A stretch of DNA of 64,000 nucleotides from assembly GCA_963682025.1 (NCBI GenBank), contig OY821519.1, forward strand, positions 140,659,429 to 140,723,428, written 5' to 3'. Numbering within the stretch: the stretch's first letter is position 1; each line of letters starts with the position of its first letter. A model generated the notes under the pieces. That model had not been told where the DNA came from. It saw only the letters and a program-made list of their open reading frames with translations, and searched no databases. Positions 11,179-21,702 of this stretch are shown here, in pieces. The position numbers and the translations under genes were made by a program. The stretch is from Cordilura impudica. Its lineage: Eukaryota > Arthropoda > Insecta > Diptera > Scathophagidae.

Positions 11179-12065
11179 GGAGCATTTAAATCAATTTGTG
11201 GAAGACGACCAATGTTAGCGGATCTTGGATTTTCCCTGTATATATATTCACGAACCAATGTATATTTAGGCCAAAAATTAGGATCCAGAATACGTTCAAA
11301 AAGATCATTAGTAACAGTAACTTTGAAAGAAGTAATGGATCTTGGTTGAGAAAAAACAAACTTATATGTTGAAATGTCTACGTTTGGACCCACCTTAGAT
11401 TTAATGAAGGAATCAACATCTTCAGTAGTTGTATCAAAGGCCAGCCTCGAGATGAAAACAGTTTTTTTAGGTGGTACAGCTCTTAGCGTATTATTTATAG
11501 TTTGACTATTATTGAAAACGGGAACAGGGTTATTTAAGGCAAATTCAGGTTGATTATGGGCAATATCAGCACAGCTCAAAGGAATAGCAGGATCCTTAAT
11601 GTTATTAATAATTGAAAGTGAATCAGGTATAGAAGAACCAGAAGTAACATAAACCGGAACAGGATTATTGTTTTTTTCTTTGGTAGCATTTCTTGACGAT
11701 TTACGGCGTTTCGGTGAAGATTGAGGAGGAGATTTTAAATTATCCAATGATTTGAAATCGTCAAATAATTTTCCATAATCATTAATACGATTAGTTAAAT
11801 CCGACGCTTCTTCTTGGATATTCAAAAATTTCTTTTTTGTATCTTGAAAGAAGCGATAAAAACTTACGCCAATTTTTCTGCACTTATAGCAGCACCAATG
11901 TAGACCTTTATTATTGGTCAAAGCATCCGCAACTAACCCAGAAAGACCACTACATTTAAGATGACAAAGTTCATGACACAACCAACAAACGATCATCCGT
12001 TCCCCATCATCCTTAATGGAACAAGTATTTATCAAACAGGACATATTAATAAACAGATGTGGCAA
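11169..12065 (-). CDS. CR1-like ORF1: PHD-finger and RRM-like protein
   Basis: This 298-residue protein is the putative nucleic-acid-binding chaperone of the LINE. The N-terminus has a PHD/RING-like Cys-His pattern (CWLCHELCHLKC near 27-38, then WCCYKC near 57-62). A probable coiled coil (about 68-108), a basic patch with KRRK (about 119) and a Ser/Pro/Asn-rich linker follow. The C-terminal part (TVFISRLAFDTTTEDV onward) resembles the RRM-like module found in CR1 ORF1 proteins. Met 8 (MSCLINTC) could be the real start. The ORF stops with TAG at 11171-11169, directly after a slippery heptamer. Confidence 0.78.
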   Translation of the reverse strand: MPHLFINMSCLINTCSIKDDGERMIVCWLCHELCHLKCSGLSGLVADALTNNKGLHWCCYKCRKIGVSFYRFFQDTKKKFLNIQEEASDLTNRINDYGKLFDDFKSLDNLKSPPQSSPKRRKSSRNATKEKNNNPVPVYVTSGSSIPDSLSIINNIKDPAIPLSCADIAHNQPEFALNNPVPVFNNSQTINNTLRAVPPKKTVFISRLAFDTTTEDVDSFIKSKVGPNVDISTYKFVFSQPRSITSFKVTVTNDLFERILDPNFWPKYTLVREYIYRENPRSANIGRLPQIDLNAPKN

Positions 12066-12539
12066 CGCTACTTTTTAAGTTTGACAGATTTATTACAAAT
12101 TATGTGTAGTTATTGTTAAATATAAGAAAAGAGTTTACTTGTTTGTTTATTATCAATTTTGCAAATAGGCTGCTATGTGTTGTTATTGTAAAATGGGTGT
12201 TGTTGTAAAAATATTATGCACTTGATTGTTCGTATTTTATTTGCGTTTTCTTATTTGAGTAAGTAGTGTTGTTATTGTTGTACAACTAAGTTTTGTCTGT
12301 TTCTTTTTATGCTTTGTTCTATTTAATTTAAGATTTTTATGTTTGTAATTTTAACTTTGTTGATTTTAATTATTTCAAAAACAATTTATTACAAATTTAA
12401 TGTTAACAAAGTAACTTTATGAAATCAGAGTTATGTGGTTTTAAAGGTAATAAATTCCTGGTTATTTTAGTGGTAATCACAAATCACAATTTTCTTTACA
12501 ATAAAAGAATATAACAAAAATGTACGGATCAAAATATTT
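12066..12539. other. AT-rich DNA, possible 5' UTR of the CR1-like LINE
   Basis: No open frame or repeat match was recognised. It sits directly upstream of ORF1 on the minus strand, so it may be partly LINE leader. Confidence 0.3.
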
Positions 12540-12970
12540 CACGACTGTTTTCAACAACGTTCAAGGAATATTTATATTTATATAAGAATATCGAACAAAT
12601 TACGATCCTGGTTTATATATCACAATTGGTAAACAAGTTCTAGTATTTTGGGGCAGATGTTCCTTTCGTGTGCATATGCCAAATAAGCTTTAAAATGGGC
12701 TTCAAATTGTAATTACATGCAATAGTGGTACCAAGTATATGGTAGATGCAATTCCTTATTTAGGAAAGAGCACAAATACAGGTGGCCTGCCTCTTGGTGA
12801 ATACTTTGTAAAAGAAGTAACTCGAAAATTGCATGGGCTATGCAATTTATTGTCACAACATGAATAAAGAGCTTTGTAAATGCTAAGTTAGTGCTTCCTT
12901 GGTTAAATAAACGCATGGAATCTCGAAACTTAAGTGCCTCAAAAAGGGAAGATATACAAAATGTAACATC
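12540..12970 (+). pseudogene. piggyBac transposase relic
   Basis: One forward frame reads NYDPGLYITIGKQVLVFWGR, then CSFRVHMPNKL, a stop, CNSGTKYMVDAIPYLGKS, then TNTGGLPLGEYFVKEVTRKL. These correspond to the conserved piggyBac core (the VxFRGRCxFRxYxPxKP block and the YLGxxTxxxGxPLGEYxVKEL block). After LHG the frame shifts, and the DNWFTSxPLAKxLL region is visible only as VTT-stop-IKSFVNAKLVL. The relic is therefore broken by at least two stops and a frameshift. No TTAA-flanked ends were found. It differs from the piggyBac at 20257-21702. Confidence 0.7.
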
Positions 12971-13317
12971 ATACAAAATGTAACATCGTTTCAGTCTTAC
13001 TCAACAATTGTAAATTGTACATCAAAAAAATTTGTTTGCAATATTTCTTTCATCGTCGCAAAGTTTCAGTTCGATTAGCTATGAGTTTTTTTTTATTTTT
13101 AAGTTGCTACAATTGATCTCAAAAAGTGTTCCTTTTATAGCCCTTTTCAATAAATATATTTAAATGAAATTTCTAATAAAAATTTAAATTTTTTGTGTTA
13201 TTTATATATATATATGTTCCCGAAACTCCTATAAGGAGCATAGGGCCCCATTTAAAATAAAACAAAATATAAAATTTTGAAAGATTCTTGATGGCACATG
13301 TACTATCTGTGTTAAAC
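12971..13317. other. AT-rich sequence, nothing recognised
   Basis: It contains a short TA-repeat at 13204-13214 and no coding signal. Confidence 0.4.
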
Positions 13318-13372
13318 GCATGGTATAGAGTATCGTATAGTCGGCCTAAACCGACTTAAATTATCTTGTTTA
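13318..13372 (+). mobile_element. Family A DINE-like 3' end fragment
   Basis: It contains the terminal GCATGGTATAGAGTATCG and a decayed hairpin (GTCGGCCTAAACCGAC), as at the 3' ends of the complete copies. Confidence 0.6.
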
Positions 13373-13599
13373 ATATTTTTTTTTTCGGTAAAACGGTAAT
13401 TCAGGCAATCCCTAATAACAACACAAATAAAGTGAAGTAAACATTCATAAAAAAACTTAAATCTGGTTTCAAATACAAATTAGTGAAAACACATTTTAAA
13501 CCAAAAAAAGGTTTGTTAAAAATTCGTATTCATAATCAGTATTTTAAGAAATAAACGTTTTAACGTTTTATTAAACTGTACGATGACAACACTATATTT

Positions 13600-14391
13600 A
13601 TACCCTATACCACTATGTGGTTTGGGTATAATGACTTTGTGCTGCTGTTTGTAACAACCAAAAATATTTGACCTAGACCCATCTTTAATTATACCGATCG
13701 AATCAGAATCATTTTTTGAGTTGATTTAACAATGTCCGTCCGTCCGTCTGTCCGTCCGTCCGTCCGTCTGTGTGTCCATGTAAAGCTTGTAATCAAACTG
13801 CAGGTCGCAAATATGAACTTATTTTGATGAAATTTGGTATATAAGCTTTTATCGGCCATGGGATGAACGCTATTGAAATTGGTGAGAATCGGTCCATTTT
13901 CAGACCTAGCCCCCATACAAATTACCCCTATGAAATCGACATAAATTGCCATAAGATCCAAATTGTCATATAGATCTTACTCAAATTGGGTTTATATGCG
14001 TTCATTACATCCATTAATGAGTAGTCCAAAAATGATTCTTTTGGCCCCATATAGGGCTGCTTCCCGATCTGCACTTAAATCTATTAAAAAACAAAAATAT
14101 TGCACTGATTCTTCTCAGATTTGGTTTGTAAATATTTTTGCAAAATACAAGAGACTTTTCCAAACATGATCAGGATCGGTCCATTTTTGGACCTAATCCC
14201 CATATAGATATAGCATCCGATATGAACTTTTTCATATCTGCAGCCAAAAAAATTAATAAAAATTCCACTCAAATTTGGTTTTTGCTTATTTTCTATGTCC
14301 AGTTAGTTGGGCCTAAGAGATAGGGTTTCTAAACGCATGGTATAGGGTATCGTATAGTCGGTCTAGACCGACTATAATTTTCTTACTTGTT
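13600..14391 (+). mobile_element. DINE/mini-me-like element, family A copy 2
   Basis: This is a complete copy of about 790 bp. The 5' end is ATACCCTATACCACTATGTG. A (GTCC/GTCT)n tract lies at 13735-13770. The 3' end has GGTATAGGGTAT, the palindromic hairpin centred on GGTCTAGACC, and CTTACTTGT. The outer ATACCCTATACC/GGTATAGGGTAT pair is the subterminal inverted repeat. Open frames inside it are repeat-derived and not genes. Confidence 0.85.
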
Positions 14392-14449
14392 TTTATTTGT
14401 CCCTTGAGTCGAAATGATGCAAAACCATACGGTATTCGTATCTATAATT

Positions 14450-14746
14450 ATACCCTATACCACCATGTGGTCAGGGTACAATGACTGTGCTGATGTTTGT
14501 AACTAACAAAAATATTTAACCTAGACCCATCTTTTATTATACCGATCGACTCAGAATCACCTTCTGAGTCGATTAAGCGATATCCGTCCGTCCGTCCGTC
14601 TGTGTGTCCATGTAAACCTTGTAATCAAACTACAGGTAGCAAATATGAACATATTTTGATGAAATTTGGTAATATAAGCTCCTATCGGCCATAGCGTGAA
14701 GCTATTGAAATTGGTGAAAATCGGTCCATGTTCAGGTCTAAACAGA
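14450..14746 (+). mobile_element. DINE/mini-me-like element, family A copy 3, 3' truncated
   Basis: It begins ATACCCTATACCACCATGTG, includes the GTCC tract at about 14583, and stops after TCGGTCCATGTTCAG, joined directly to the duplicated spacer. Confidence 0.8.
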
Positions 14747-14983
14747 CTTATTTAATATTTTCTTTTCAGGAAAACGGTAATTCCGTCAAACCCTAATAAC
14801 AATACAACTAAAGTAAAGTAAATATTTACAGCTGTATTCATAAAATAATCCTAAAACAGGTTTCAAATACAAATTAGTTAAAACACATTTAAAACATTTT
14901 TAAAATTTGTATTCATAATCAGTATTTTAAGTAATAAACGTTTTAACGTTTTATTAAACTGTACGTTGGCAACACTATATTTT

Positions 14984-15750
14984 TATACCCTATACCACTA
15001 TGTGGTTTGGGTATAATGACTTTGTGCTGCTGTTTGTAACAACCAAAAATATTTGACCTAGACCCATCTTTAATTATACCGATCGAATCAGAATCACTTT
15101 CTGAGTTGATTTAACAATGTCCGTCCGTCCGTCCGTCTGTGTGTCCATGTAAAGCTTGTAATCAAACTGCAGGTCGCAAATATGAATATATTTTGATGAA
15201 ATTTGGTATATAAGCTTTTATCGGCCATGGGATGAACGCTATTGAAATTGGTGAGAATCGGTACATGTTCAGACCTAGCCCCCATACAAATTACCCCTAT
15301 GAAATCCACATAACTTGCCATAAGATCCAAATTTCATATAGATCTTACTTACATTGGGTTTTATATGCATTCATTACGTCCATTTATGAGTAGTCCAAAA
15401 ATGATCCCTTTGGCCCCATATAGAGCTGCTTCCCGATCTTCACTTAAATCTATTAAAAAACAAAAATATTGCACTGATTCTTCTCAGATTTTGTTTGTAT
15501 ATATTTTTGCAAAATACAAGAGACTTTACTAAACATGATCAGGATCGGTCCATTTTTGGACCTAGTTCTCATATAGATATAGCATCCGATATGAACTTTT
15601 TCATATCTGCAGCCAAAAAAATTAATAAAAATCAGACTCAAATTTGGTTTTTGCTTATTTTCTATGTCCAGTTAGTTGGGCCTAAGAGATAGGGCATGGT
15701 ATAGGGTATTATATCGTCGGTCTAGACCGACTATAATTTTCTTACTTGTT
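14984..15750 (+). mobile_element. DINE/mini-me-like element, family A copy 4
   Basis: This is a complete copy with the 5' ATACCCTATACC, the GTCC tract at about 15119 and the 3' hairpin plus CTTACTTGT. It is very similar to copy 2. Confidence 0.85.
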
Positions 15751-15763
15751 TATTTATCACTTG

Positions 15764-16220
15764 ATGCATGAAACACATCGACGACTGCGGCTACACGAAC
15801 ACTGGACTACAAATGCTAATGGCTGCAATTGTAGTAGTGTAGTCAGCTACTTAATTTTTTTTGAAAACGACAGCAACATATAACAACAATATAAACAGTT
15901 GTTTTTATACAAATGCATTTTTATTTCAGTAGTGCCAATTATATTTTTTTTGTACTTTATTAAAATAGAAAAACATGCATGATTCTATATAAACTTGACT
16001 TAAATATACAATTACTTATTTATAGTGCATTATTATAACGTAAAAATAAATAAATTTACTTAACCCCTTTTGGTTATTAATGGAATTATTATAGCATTTC
16101 ATTTTGCGATTATTTTTTTTTAAACAAAATAAACACTATTTTGGTTTTGTAGCCAACAAAAAAAAATTAAGCTAAGTTGACTACAGCGACAAAAGCTGTC
16201 GTGTAGCCGTGTAGCTGTGT
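15764..16220. mobile_element. Family H repeat (GCATGAAACACAT), copy 1
   Basis: It shares the start GCATGAAACACATCGACGAC, the stretch CAGCTACTT, and later ATTTTGCGATT and GTAGCCAACAAAA with 38917-39245. The right part repeats GTGTAGCCGTGTAGCTGTG. It is non-coding and probably a MITE; exact ends are uncertain. Confidence 0.55.
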
Positions 16221-16226
16221 GGTGTC

Positions 16227-16381
16227 AAAATAATCGTTTTCATATAACCGTGTGTATATTATTTTTGACAGGCTGCAGTCTTGCATCATGCATCATGCAT
16301 GAAACACATAGACGATAATGGCTACAAGACTGCAGCCTGTCAAAAATAAAATACACTCGTTTATATGGAAACGATTATTTT
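16227..16381. repeat. Fold-back with 57-bp arms
   Basis: Arms at 16227-16283 and 16325-16381 are near-perfect reverse complements (AATAATCGTTTTCATATA against TATATGGAAACGATTATT). The 41-bp loop holds GCATGAAACACATAGACGA, the start motif of family H. This may be two abutting family H ends in opposite orientation. Confidence 0.7.
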
Positions 16382-16500
16382 CACATGGTGTATATATATA
16401 TACAGGTGTTCTGTTTTTAATTTTACTATGTATATAAATAAGAAAATTAATTTTTATGACTAACTTCGGCTCTCGCCCTAACAACAGCTACATAACTCAC

Positions 16501-16890
16501 CATTATACTTTTTTCAGCACCATCATCTAATTTTCGTTTTCTCTCACGACGCGTGTCACCTATTTGTAGAAAACTTAACATATCAAAATACCACAGTGTT
16601 GACTCGTACTGCCTACCCTCCTGTGCATTCATAGCTATGCGCGAACATTCACGTCTGAAGTTCGTACGAAATATATTAATTTTACGTAAAACATCTTCGC
16701 GATCTGCCGTCGGCTCAATTTCCCGAAGTTTGTCAACCATAATATCGTAGCCATCATTTTTAACCTGACGATTTTTATACAAAGGACTGCTCATGTCCCA
16801 AAGGGCAGGCAAAGATTCGTATAAGTAAAAGAATTCTGTCCAAAATTTTTTATTATGTATGGAATGTACTGATTGTCGTTGCGTAGACAT
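16501..16890 (-). CDS. MADF-BESS protein, first coding exon (MADF domain)
   Basis: These 130 codons encode a MADF domain, a Myb/SANT-like DNA-binding fold: FWTEFFYLYESLPALWD, then an acidic stretch, INIFRTNFRRE and LWYFDMLSFL, with the basic RKRK just after. The frame could run 17 codons further, but ATG is followed directly by GTGAGT, a strong fly donor, and the following residues are not MADF-like. The phase-0 donor matches the phase-0 acceptor of the BESS exon at 7447. MADF proteins also occur as accessory ORFs of Harbinger transposons. The pairing with a same-strand BESS exon and the lack of a nearby transposase favour a host gene. Kozak context is GGAAATG. Confidence 0.72.
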
Positions 16891-17002
16891 TTCCTCTGCA
16901 TGTGTCTGTTTCTTATATATGTATACAGCGTTTTGTTGTTGTTGTGTATAGGAAATTAAATTAACTTAAACCACCACTACTTAACTTGTATGCTTGACAA
17001 AC

Positions 17003-17036
17003 AAACCGTTTGGCTTGAGCGACAATAATCAACTGA
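17003..17036 (-). promoter_or_regulatory. Candidate Inr/DPE core promoter of the MADF-BESS gene
   Basis: TCAGTT at 17036-17031 (minus) matches the fly initiator. With its A as +1, GGTTT lies exactly at +28 to +32, matching four of five DPE positions. This would give a 5' UTR of about 144 nt. No TATA box was noted. Confidence 0.3.
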
Positions 17037-18468
17037 TTTTTTCAAAGTGCGCGCTCTTGTATGCTTGTCTATCTCTTTGCTTGAAAACAGAAAACAAAGA
17101 AACAAACAAGCAGAGTTTCCAATTTAAATAAATAACCTGTCATTTTGTGATTTTTTTTCCTGTTCATCTCAATAGTTTAATTTAAACTAAATACCATTAG
17201 TGTATAAAAATAATATCTTGTAGAACTGTAATAAATGATTTCCAACAAAATAAACATAATTTTTAGTCTTTATTCCGAAAAGCTTCAAAAACTGTTTTTT
17301 TTTTTCAAGAGACACAAACTAAAAAATTTAACCCAAAAATGCATTATGGTGCCATTTAGCAACAAACCGTGTTTTAAATAAAAAAATATAATATTGATAT
17401 ATTGCTCATTGGGACTCCTTGGGTATACACTGTTCTAGTTTGTATGCCGATTTTCATGATTTTTATTTTATATGATATTAAATATTATATCTGTGGTATT
17501 GAACAAAATCATATTTTCAACACAAAATTAAATCGAAATAAAATTCTCTGCAGTCTGAATCAAAGAAAATTTTTATAATATATTTAGAAATATTTTCTTT
17601 TTTACCAGCTTTGGATAGGTACAAAGAAAAAAATCATGAAAATCGTATAAAAATTAGTCCCGTAAAAAATTTGGTTTGGAATGTTGTTTTTTACCCTACA
17701 CCGATTTGGGTCAAACAAAAAAAAATCTGATATAAAAAAGTTCTAAGACGGGTACCCTCCCCTTAAGAAATTATAAAAATAAATCATACATACATATATT
17801 AAAGAGTTAACTTTTTAAGTTGTATTTTTTTTTCTTTGTGTATATAAAAGGAGCGAAATCATATTTTGGAGATAAAAACCTTTAGGTTGGGAAATATATG
17901 CAAACACGTATTGACCACTCTCTCCACAGAACGGTTTTTATTGTTTGTTCTCTTTTGGTATTTGGGTTTTATACACACAGTAGTCAATGTAAAACTAAAT
18001 TTGAACAAAATATTATTATATGTTGGTATAGTTATGTAGGAATTATTTCAGTTATTTTTTCAATAACTGAATTTATTTATTTAATTCAGTGAATTTGTTT
18101 TTATATGAATTCATGAACGACCCAAAATTGAATTAATTATGAATTTAAGGGAAATCCTCAACTCATAAAAATTTTGCTAATTCATATTTCCATATCTGTG
18201 AATTTACTAAATATTGTAGGTCTTAAGTCGTTAAGACTTTTCTTTCTACTTAAGTTCAAAAACTTAAACTTTTCACTTAAGAAATCCAAAAATGACTGCT
18301 CCTTCCTCACCTATGTGCAAAAATTGTTATTTTTTTCACTCAAGTCCTTGAAAGACCTGTTCAAACTTTCATGTTTTTGTTTAATATTTTATTGTGTATA
18401 TTTAGAGGATAATACTTCCGACATCTGAATGTTTTCTATGTCATTTCATGTTAGCCGGCATTTGCCGC
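17037..18468. other. AT-rich intergenic sequence
   Basis: No recognised gene or repeat. Open frames at 17898-18092 and 18174-18428 are low-complexity and unlikely to be coding. Confidence 0.4.
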
Positions 18469-18471
18469 TTA

Positions 18472-18765
18472 AGGCCTAGTTAGCCACACGTAACCATAAC
18501 CAACCGTGTCAGCTGTTTTTTTCTGTTACATGAAAAGCATTTAGAGCAGTTACCGAACCTAACTGTCACGTAACCGGAACGTCCCAATCTGTTGAAAATT
18601 GATTTTTGCTTCGTTTGTACGTGACATTTCTGAACAGCTGATAAAGTTTGGTTAATTTTACACAGAATCATGCTGGTTCGTTTTTTACGATCTATAATTG
18701 CACTAAATGCCAACGTTACATTTACGGTACAGATACATTTTAACAACGTGTGGCTAACTAGGCCT
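18472..18765. mobile_element. MITE, AGGCCTAGTTAG family, third copy
   Basis: This 294-bp copy has both inverted ends (AGGCCTAGTTAGCCACACG and its complement). Flanking triplets are TTA and TCA, so one side of a TTA duplication has probably mutated. An 88-codon open frame across it is incidental. Confidence 0.8.
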
Positions 18766-18768
18766 TCA

Positions 18769-20199
18769 AATGCTGCTTTCGTAACATAACAAATACAGTG
18801 GATCCATCGTGGGTTTGCAATAAAAATATTCTCTTTTTAAGGTCTGTTCTCCGTACATTTGTGGAATAATAGTTCCTGGTGTTATAAGCAGGGCTGTGGT
18901 GTCGGAGTTGCGGTGTTTGTACCCAGTCGGAGTTGCTACAAAAACTCGCGACTCTGACTCCAAAACTATCTAGGTATTGCATGTGAACGAAAAATTAAGT
19001 TTTGAAACAAACGTGCCAATGTTATTGCTTTAAAGTTACATCCTTCGATCTTGGGCCTGATTAATTTCTACTCAGTCATTAAAATGATGAATATCGAAAA
19101 TAAGATTTTTTATTTTTGGAAAAATAGAAAATAATAAATTCAAAGAATTTTTCAAATATATGCCGAAATAAAAATTCTTAGAAACAGGTGACGTAATATT
19201 TTACAATCACTATAAATAAGTAGATTTTAATTTATTTTGTAGGAGTAAGTTCATTCAAGTTATTTAAATAAATAATGCAGTGATTCAAAGTTACAACTAA
19301 TACGAGCTAACAAACACTTAAAACTATATATTTCTATTTCAGTTCTAACTCTTCTTATCAGTTCAGACACTAATTTTCTTTCATGTTCATTATATTTAGA
19401 GATTTTAATTTTATTAGGTTATACCTATTCTATTTTATTCAGGTAATCCTTTAAATTTTCTTTACAGGTTTTATTTAATATATTTACCCAGATTTCTTTA
19501 GGTAAGTAAAAAATTTATTTATATACATCACTATTTCCCTTATGATTCCTCATCTTATTCTTCCAGGCAATATTTTGTGGTATCCTGGATGGCTCAACTA
19601 TTTTGACAAATGATATCTGAAGGTGTTTTGAAAATACCAAGAAAATGTCTGATTATGACGAGGTCTGGCCTACATACAGATTTACTGGCCCCTGTTACCA
19701 GATGGAGGTCAGATATAATCTTTTAAAAATTTTAATAATTTTTACAATATCTCATTAATTTTTCAGTGGAGCGAAATAGACAAAATAATATAAAAACATG
19801 GGAAAAAGTTGAAAGTGTAGGTAACAGCGCTAATATACTCGGTCCTGAAAGGGTTAAAAGGTCAAGATATACATCAAAATGAAGCTAGTGGACCCAGCTT
19901 TCATTTAGTTGTTGTAAATACCAGCATTATATAAAGCATTTTATGAGATAATGCAACTTTTTCCGGAAAAAAATATGAAAAAATACAAAAACTCAAATAG
20001 GTTCATAACGGGTTAATGGATATATATATATATATTGCTAAAATCCGATAAAAACTAACAAAGTTATATAGAAATAAAATCGAAACTTTGTTGGTCGTTA
20101 ACTCCGAAAATAGGCCGAAAAAAAATTTATACCCTAGAATCAGAATAAAAAGTTGTGCAAGTGGTAAAAATTTAGAACGGAGCGAGGTGTTGATCGTAA
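18769..20199. other. AT-rich sequence with a hAT-MITE end fragment
   Basis: At 18889-18966 the sequence CAGGGCTGTGGTGTCGGAG, followed by GACTCTGACTCC, resembles the CAGGGCTGTGGAGTCGG termini of a widespread hAT-type MITE. No other element or gene was recognised. Confidence 0.4.
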
Positions 20200-20256
20200 A
20201 CTCAACTTAACAAATAAACAAATAAAAAGTATATATTTATATATATATATATTTAA

Positions 20257-21702
20257 CCCTTTCGCCGCGGCTTTCAGTTTTAAGTACTAAATGACTTTTG
20301 ATAAATATATTACGTTTAATCTAGTCTGAAATGTATGATTTAAAAGTTTTTTTTTTAAATATATTCTGGGGGCGGGCTGGAGGGGGTGGGACAAATATGT
20401 CCCATTCTGCTTTTGTGATGGGTCATATATGTCCCAACAGCCTTTTGAAACAAATATTAGCTACAAGAAAAACAATCTATCTGAATAAAAATAAAAGAAA
20501 TTCATTTATTTGTATGAAATAAAATTAAAGTAAAAATATATTCCAGGATTAAAAATAAGATCTATACACTTAAATTAAATATATTACATATGATACTCTG
20601 CAAAACAGTCTTTGCATAAAGGAATTTCGCATTCTTTACAATTGTTTTAGTTCGCTTTTCCTTTTTTGAGTCAGCACATTTTATACACCGTCTTCTAGTC
20701 GGACCTTCTATGGGAAGATGAAGACTGACATTGCCAAGCATTTTTCTTTTTCTGGATACACGACCATTTTTGTTGGAGCGACGAATCGTTGCAGTTTTTG
20801 ATCCATCTTCAATAAGACCTTCTGCTAATGTTACAAGGAAATCAAGAAAAGGTTTCTTTTTTCGATTCAGCTCACAATGAACTACCCATGCATTGACCGC
20901 TGACATCATCAAAAGTCTATAGAAAACCTTTTTCCACCATTTGTTTGATTTTCTATCGAGTTCATATAGAGTGGACATTTGGTCTGCTCTATCTACACCG
21001 CCCATCATATCTCTATAATCTTTTATCATTTGTGGGCAAGAAACTTCTCATTTCTCTCCATTTGCATGCGTTTTGTTTACCATTGTTGTAGATGTATTAT
21101 GGCAGTTACTCAAAAGCAAAACTTCCTTAGTATCTTGCCACTTTGTAAAAATAAGGCCACTGCTATTGACTTTGAATATGCTATTGCCTCTCTTCAATTT
21201 TTCTGATAATTTTGGTAGATTTTTTCTATTAGAATTGCATGTTCCCAATGCGGCAAAATTAAGCGTTTCTAGCAAGGAGACGCTTGTGAAAAATCTATCA
21301 CAACACACTGCTACGTCTATCACAACACACTGCTATGTCCCGCAGCGAAAAACTTAAAAAAAACCTATAAAAAAAATATCTATTGTACTTACCTTTTACT
21401 AAATACTTCCAGTAATAACGTTTTTCACTTATTTTAAGTACAGAACACTTCCTTCTTGATAATATTATTTTTTATTTAGGAAAAACAATAATTTGTTGTC
21501 AATTGCGACTGCACTCCACATTTTCTAATACAAAACTAAACACATAAATAACTCAGAAAGACAACCAAATAAGTAAATACCGTTAGACAACATTCCAAAC
21601 GACGATTTGGTACACATATATCCCATATTGAGTGTAACCTTTTAAATTAAGTCGTCTTTAAACATTTGCTGGGATATATGTATCCCTGCAGATGCGAAAG
21701 GG
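20257..21702. mobile_element. piggyBac element with TTAA target duplications
   Basis: The termini are CCCTTTCGC and its complement, flanked by TTAA at 20253-20256 and 21703-21706, which is diagnostic of piggyBac. Subterminal sequences carry palindromic GGGACATATGTCCC-like motifs (ATATGTCCC near 20396 and 20429; GGGATATATGTATCCC near 21671). At 1,446 bp it is internally deleted and carries only the C-terminal part of a transposase. Confidence 0.9.
20584..21340 (-). pseudogene. piggyBac transposase, C-terminal part
   Basis: The frame covers CDRFFTSVSLLETL, the block with LGTCNSNRKNLP, then an in-frame TGA (21048-21050), and MIKDYRDMMGGVDRADQM with KWWKKVFYRLL, all piggyBac (DDE_Tnp_1_7) motifs. 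MGGVDRADQ includes the last catalytic Asp. The C-terminal zinc-finger region starts RRRCIKCADSKKEKRTK; a 1-nt deletion then shifts the frame, and CKECEIPLCKDCF is read in the neighbouring frame up to TAA at 20584-20586. The N-terminal half and first catalytic Asp residues are missing. Confidence 0.85.

Larger units (their letters stand above)
8212..12065 (-). mobile_element. CR1-clade LINE, apparently coding-intact
   Basis: This is a two-ORF non-LTR retrotransposon. Its 3' end (low coordinates) carries a tail of TAATAATAA then repeated AAAT units at 8213-8246, in place of poly(A). ORF1 encodes a PHD-like finger protein and ORF2 an endonuclease-reverse transcriptase, which is the CR1-clade arrangement. 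Neither ORF has an internal stop. The 5' end is not resolved: sequence upstream of ORF1 (12066 to about 12540) may be its 5' UTR. No target duplication was found, which is common for this clade. It lies in sense orientation inside the inferred intron. Confidence 0.85.
13373..15750 (+). repeat. Imperfect tandem duplication of spacer plus family A element
   Basis: A spacer (13373-13599) followed by a full family A element (to 14391) is repeated as a spacer (14747-14983) and full element (to 15750). Both spacers share GTTTTAACGTTTTATTAAAC and neighbouring sequence. Between them is a truncated 5' half of another element. Unequal exchange between elements is the simplest cause. Confidence 0.75.
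7448..16500 (-). other. Inferred 9.05-kb intron of the MADF-BESS gene
   Basis: It is bounded by GTGAGT (16500 downward, minus strand) and AG at 7449-7448, both phase 0. It contains a MITE, a CR1-like LINE in the same orientation as the gene, a piggyBac relic, four DINE-like pieces and a fold-back. No other exon was recognised inside it, though a small one could be missed. Confidence 0.6.

Noticed and set aside
16501..16890. MADF ORF as the accessory gene of a Harbinger transposon
   Set aside because: No Harbinger transposase or matching ends flank it, and it splices in phase to a BESS exon; not fully excluded.
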